Positions 28,301 to 28,732 of a DNA stretch of 28,732 bases are shown piece by piece. Location of the stretch: positions 1 through 28,732 of the forward strand of contig RXOD01004106.1 of assembly GCA_005223375.1 (NCBI GenBank). Reading direction: 5' to 3'. This DNA is from Amoebophrya sp. AT5.2 (Eukaryota; Sar; Dinophyceae; Syndiniales; Amoebophryaceae). The stretch's first letter is position 1, and each line of letters opens with the position of its first letter. The notes under the pieces are model-generated. The model worked only from the letters and a program-made list of their open reading frames with translations, was not told the DNA's origin and ran no database searches. Both the position numbers and the translations under genes were made by a program.

Positions 28301-28732
28301 CCCTGGGGACCGGAATCACATGGGAGGTATGCGAGGGGTCTTTGCGGCAAACTTCGGCTGCTTGCGCCCGCTCCTTCGCGGGCTATCGCCGGTTCAGCAG
28401 GAAATTGTCTTCTCAGTCCTGTCGGGAGACGGCAGAGTCGCAGCACGCGAAGTTGGCAGCACAGTAGGCCAGAACTTCATCGTCTGCGGGCTGTGCGGCC
28501 AGCACGTCTGCGCAAAAACGCTGAGCCCGCAAATGTCGCAGTTCTCCCAGCTTGCGGATGAAGTTGCTCTTCCTCCTGCCTCGCAGCCGCCCGCCGCAAG
28601 CCCTCCTGATGCAGCTCCCGGTGCTGATGACGCCGACGGGGACGTCGCAATGGGCGTAGACGAAGGAGGAGCGGCCGCCCTGGCGGTCGCGGGCGAAGCC
28701 CAACTAGACGAGCCGGAGCAGGAGTCGGACGG
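24873..28732 (+). CDS. Retrotransposon ORF2: endonuclease, reverse transcriptase, RNase H (3' partial)
   Basis: The frame is open from ATG 24873 (after a TGA at 24861) to the window end, 1,286 codons. The APE-type endonuclease has LLNLDG (Asn35), LSEAD (Glu65), AGDWNL (Asp170) and a degenerate final motif INSH (His250) where SDH is usual. The reverse transcriptase has APGSDGV, FYRPVTLINVIDKL, motif A GDVQGGFEN (Asp544), motif B GLGQGTLLSPALF (about 600-612) and motif C FSDE (638-641) in place of the usual F/YADD. The RNase H set is complete: Asp961 (ATDSGD), Glu1006, Asp1041 and Asp1096, with WVPGHSGI at 1082. A CxxCxxHxC cluster lies at 1205-1213. This protein nicks target DNA and copies its own RNA there. 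ORF2 overlaps the upstream frame by 509 bp in the +1 register. Confidence 0.9.
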   Translation, partial: MTSVREWGSPSSLPRRTITLAHQQAQLPFSVLLLNLDGALLNRWPYLVAEINATSQLPLLVVLSEADMQDALWEKVLRLLQITLRHRYAIIRAARAVALVAHSLQLPAMKAPALVPGAEDVLAIQIAHKDLSGEVLVGYVSPTKNRSPALRALVDYVAANAEDLCLAAGDWNLSGGPVYEPQRRPGAAGRLWDELEKTKLSSVLPPDEPTFRGAETQPDILWVRKQPGQNALAMATVSEPSRLPVSINSHRRIDWRGKAAPGPGSSGPVEVGGEPPPVPPGFRRRVKFEVEKATDQSLEKAADICRAALANGTFNQGTMEAALGKAGVPRSKSRRPPLPMPLIQDSGKLTTTSEEAANVFRARVMEGRPASLRRTPAEQKEHDVEVEKLLAEAPDDPFEATWDSAHRARKRLNKNAAPGSDGVSARFLFVCDTLLLVLVQCICAAFNAFRDPPWSKTYLVNFLFKAKKRAASIFVSRFYRPVTLINVIDKLAEAVVLEKLTVVLAVVADNFAYHAGWSPAAGLLRSLLYTLSSSAPFIGVIVGDVQGGFENALLLHVLRVLAAKGAGRQLLKAIVNWFAGRAIIIMVDGLLSAAAAISEGLGQGTLLSPALFRIVIEEGMTQVGFRTNQTLAEVVTGFSDELAIFCIAWSEAELAQKLQERGSQLLDMPYPVDDFRIALLRCPEDQDATDRRKRALARRFHVRLKNGLLLTLPETWAQPEDDGITATAMAGTNAWHPEAHISILGVPLTANSAAWASWLEDQRRAVEITTSNIRSKLLDQDNKEVQTPLDLVDQYHQKIFSTLLYMASVKTVLCPWVLPALDGLAEEALRKLLKVSVTAPFYTTFVSTGALVPSVAALAERKTNNTQILGLDSEEYRTTMRVGDVFDHGWFGWSRALISLTNEAGPALPDNVVLLTCADVCRRVGLSNKKVNTPEIARRIKAEFEDLERNLGSALLWVATDSGDDPTDFDPSMRVGTIAMRYGHDKDADCAFALRLAHLFTTFIGEAGAVVSALTILDDSADVPEAPLNSPQLRYVVFQIDAAGVIDDLKSIIREQLWVRARQILARLGKRYEGRIVFVLHWVPGHSGISPHQHADEIQKTPGPRVPMEAFVKPVVPLRQLRAFIRKELTKTVRRTVGIRGSRPGDRNHMGGMRGVFAANFGCLRPLLRGLSPVQQEIVFSVLSGDGRVAAREVGSTVGQNFIVCGLCGQHVCAKTLSPQMSQFSQLADEVALPPASQPPAASPPDAAPGADDADGDVAMGVDEGGAAALAVAGEAQLDEPEQESD

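Larger units (their letters stand above)
23438..28732 (+). mobile_element. Non-LTR retrotransposon (I/RNase H-bearing type), cut by the window end
   Basis: The unit has a disordered ORF1-like frame followed by an overlapping ORF2 with endonuclease, reverse transcriptase, RNase H and a Cys/His motif, in the order known for the I group of LINEs. The 5' boundary is not certain, because the first 64 codons of the ORF1 frame could instead be a host exon. The 3' end lies beyond the window. Confidence 0.7.

Overview
The window looks like nuclear DNA of a GC-rich eukaryotic protist. An alga or an alveolate/dinoflagellate relative is a guess; no marker gene fixes the lineage. The reasons are long, GC-rich, low-complexity exons, GT-AG introns of about 100-970 bp whose phases join the reading frames exactly, and eukaryotic mobile elements. 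No rRNA, tRNA, CRISPR array or bacterial-type operon was seen.

Layout. (1) Bases 3-9623 hold the 3' part of a very large gene on the + strand. It has one 8.2-kb exon and a second exon joined across a 294-bp intron. The protein is mostly disordered, with an alpha-helical-repeat-like middle. A Tudor-knot/MBT-like domain near the C-terminus is split by the intron. (2) Bases 9624-10726 are a non-coding spacer with a TATA-like site. (3) Bases 10735-23330 form one 12,596-bp unit bounded by two 245-bp terminal inverted repeats, each directly next to the same 8-bp target duplication (TAGTTAGC, 10727-10734 and 23331-23338). I read this as a complete large DNA transposon. It carries two multi-exon + strand genes that I cannot assign to a family. 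The first (12446-16842) has weak features of an RNase H-fold, hAT-like transposase. The second (17798-21626) is a charged protein with a coiled coil and a lysine-rich tail. A minus-strand tyrosine recombinase (18691-19320) lies inside an intron of the second gene. Two introns contain long alternating purine-pyrimidine tracts. (4) Bases 23339-28732 hold a non-LTR retrotransposon cut by the window end. It has a disordered ORF1-like frame (23438-25381) and an overlapping ORF2 (24873 to end) with endonuclease, reverse transcriptase and RNase H domains and a Cys/His motif.

Working together (inference). The TIR element could be autonomous, with the first gene supplying transposase, the second an accessory or DNA-handling protein, and the YR either a nested passenger (Crypton-like) or a second recombination function. 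Each of the two element genes has one frame discontinuity that a single-base change would repair. They are therefore either recently decayed, or affected by assembly indels, or frameshifted during translation. The large element lies between a TATA-like site and the ORF at 23438, so it may have landed in a leader region.
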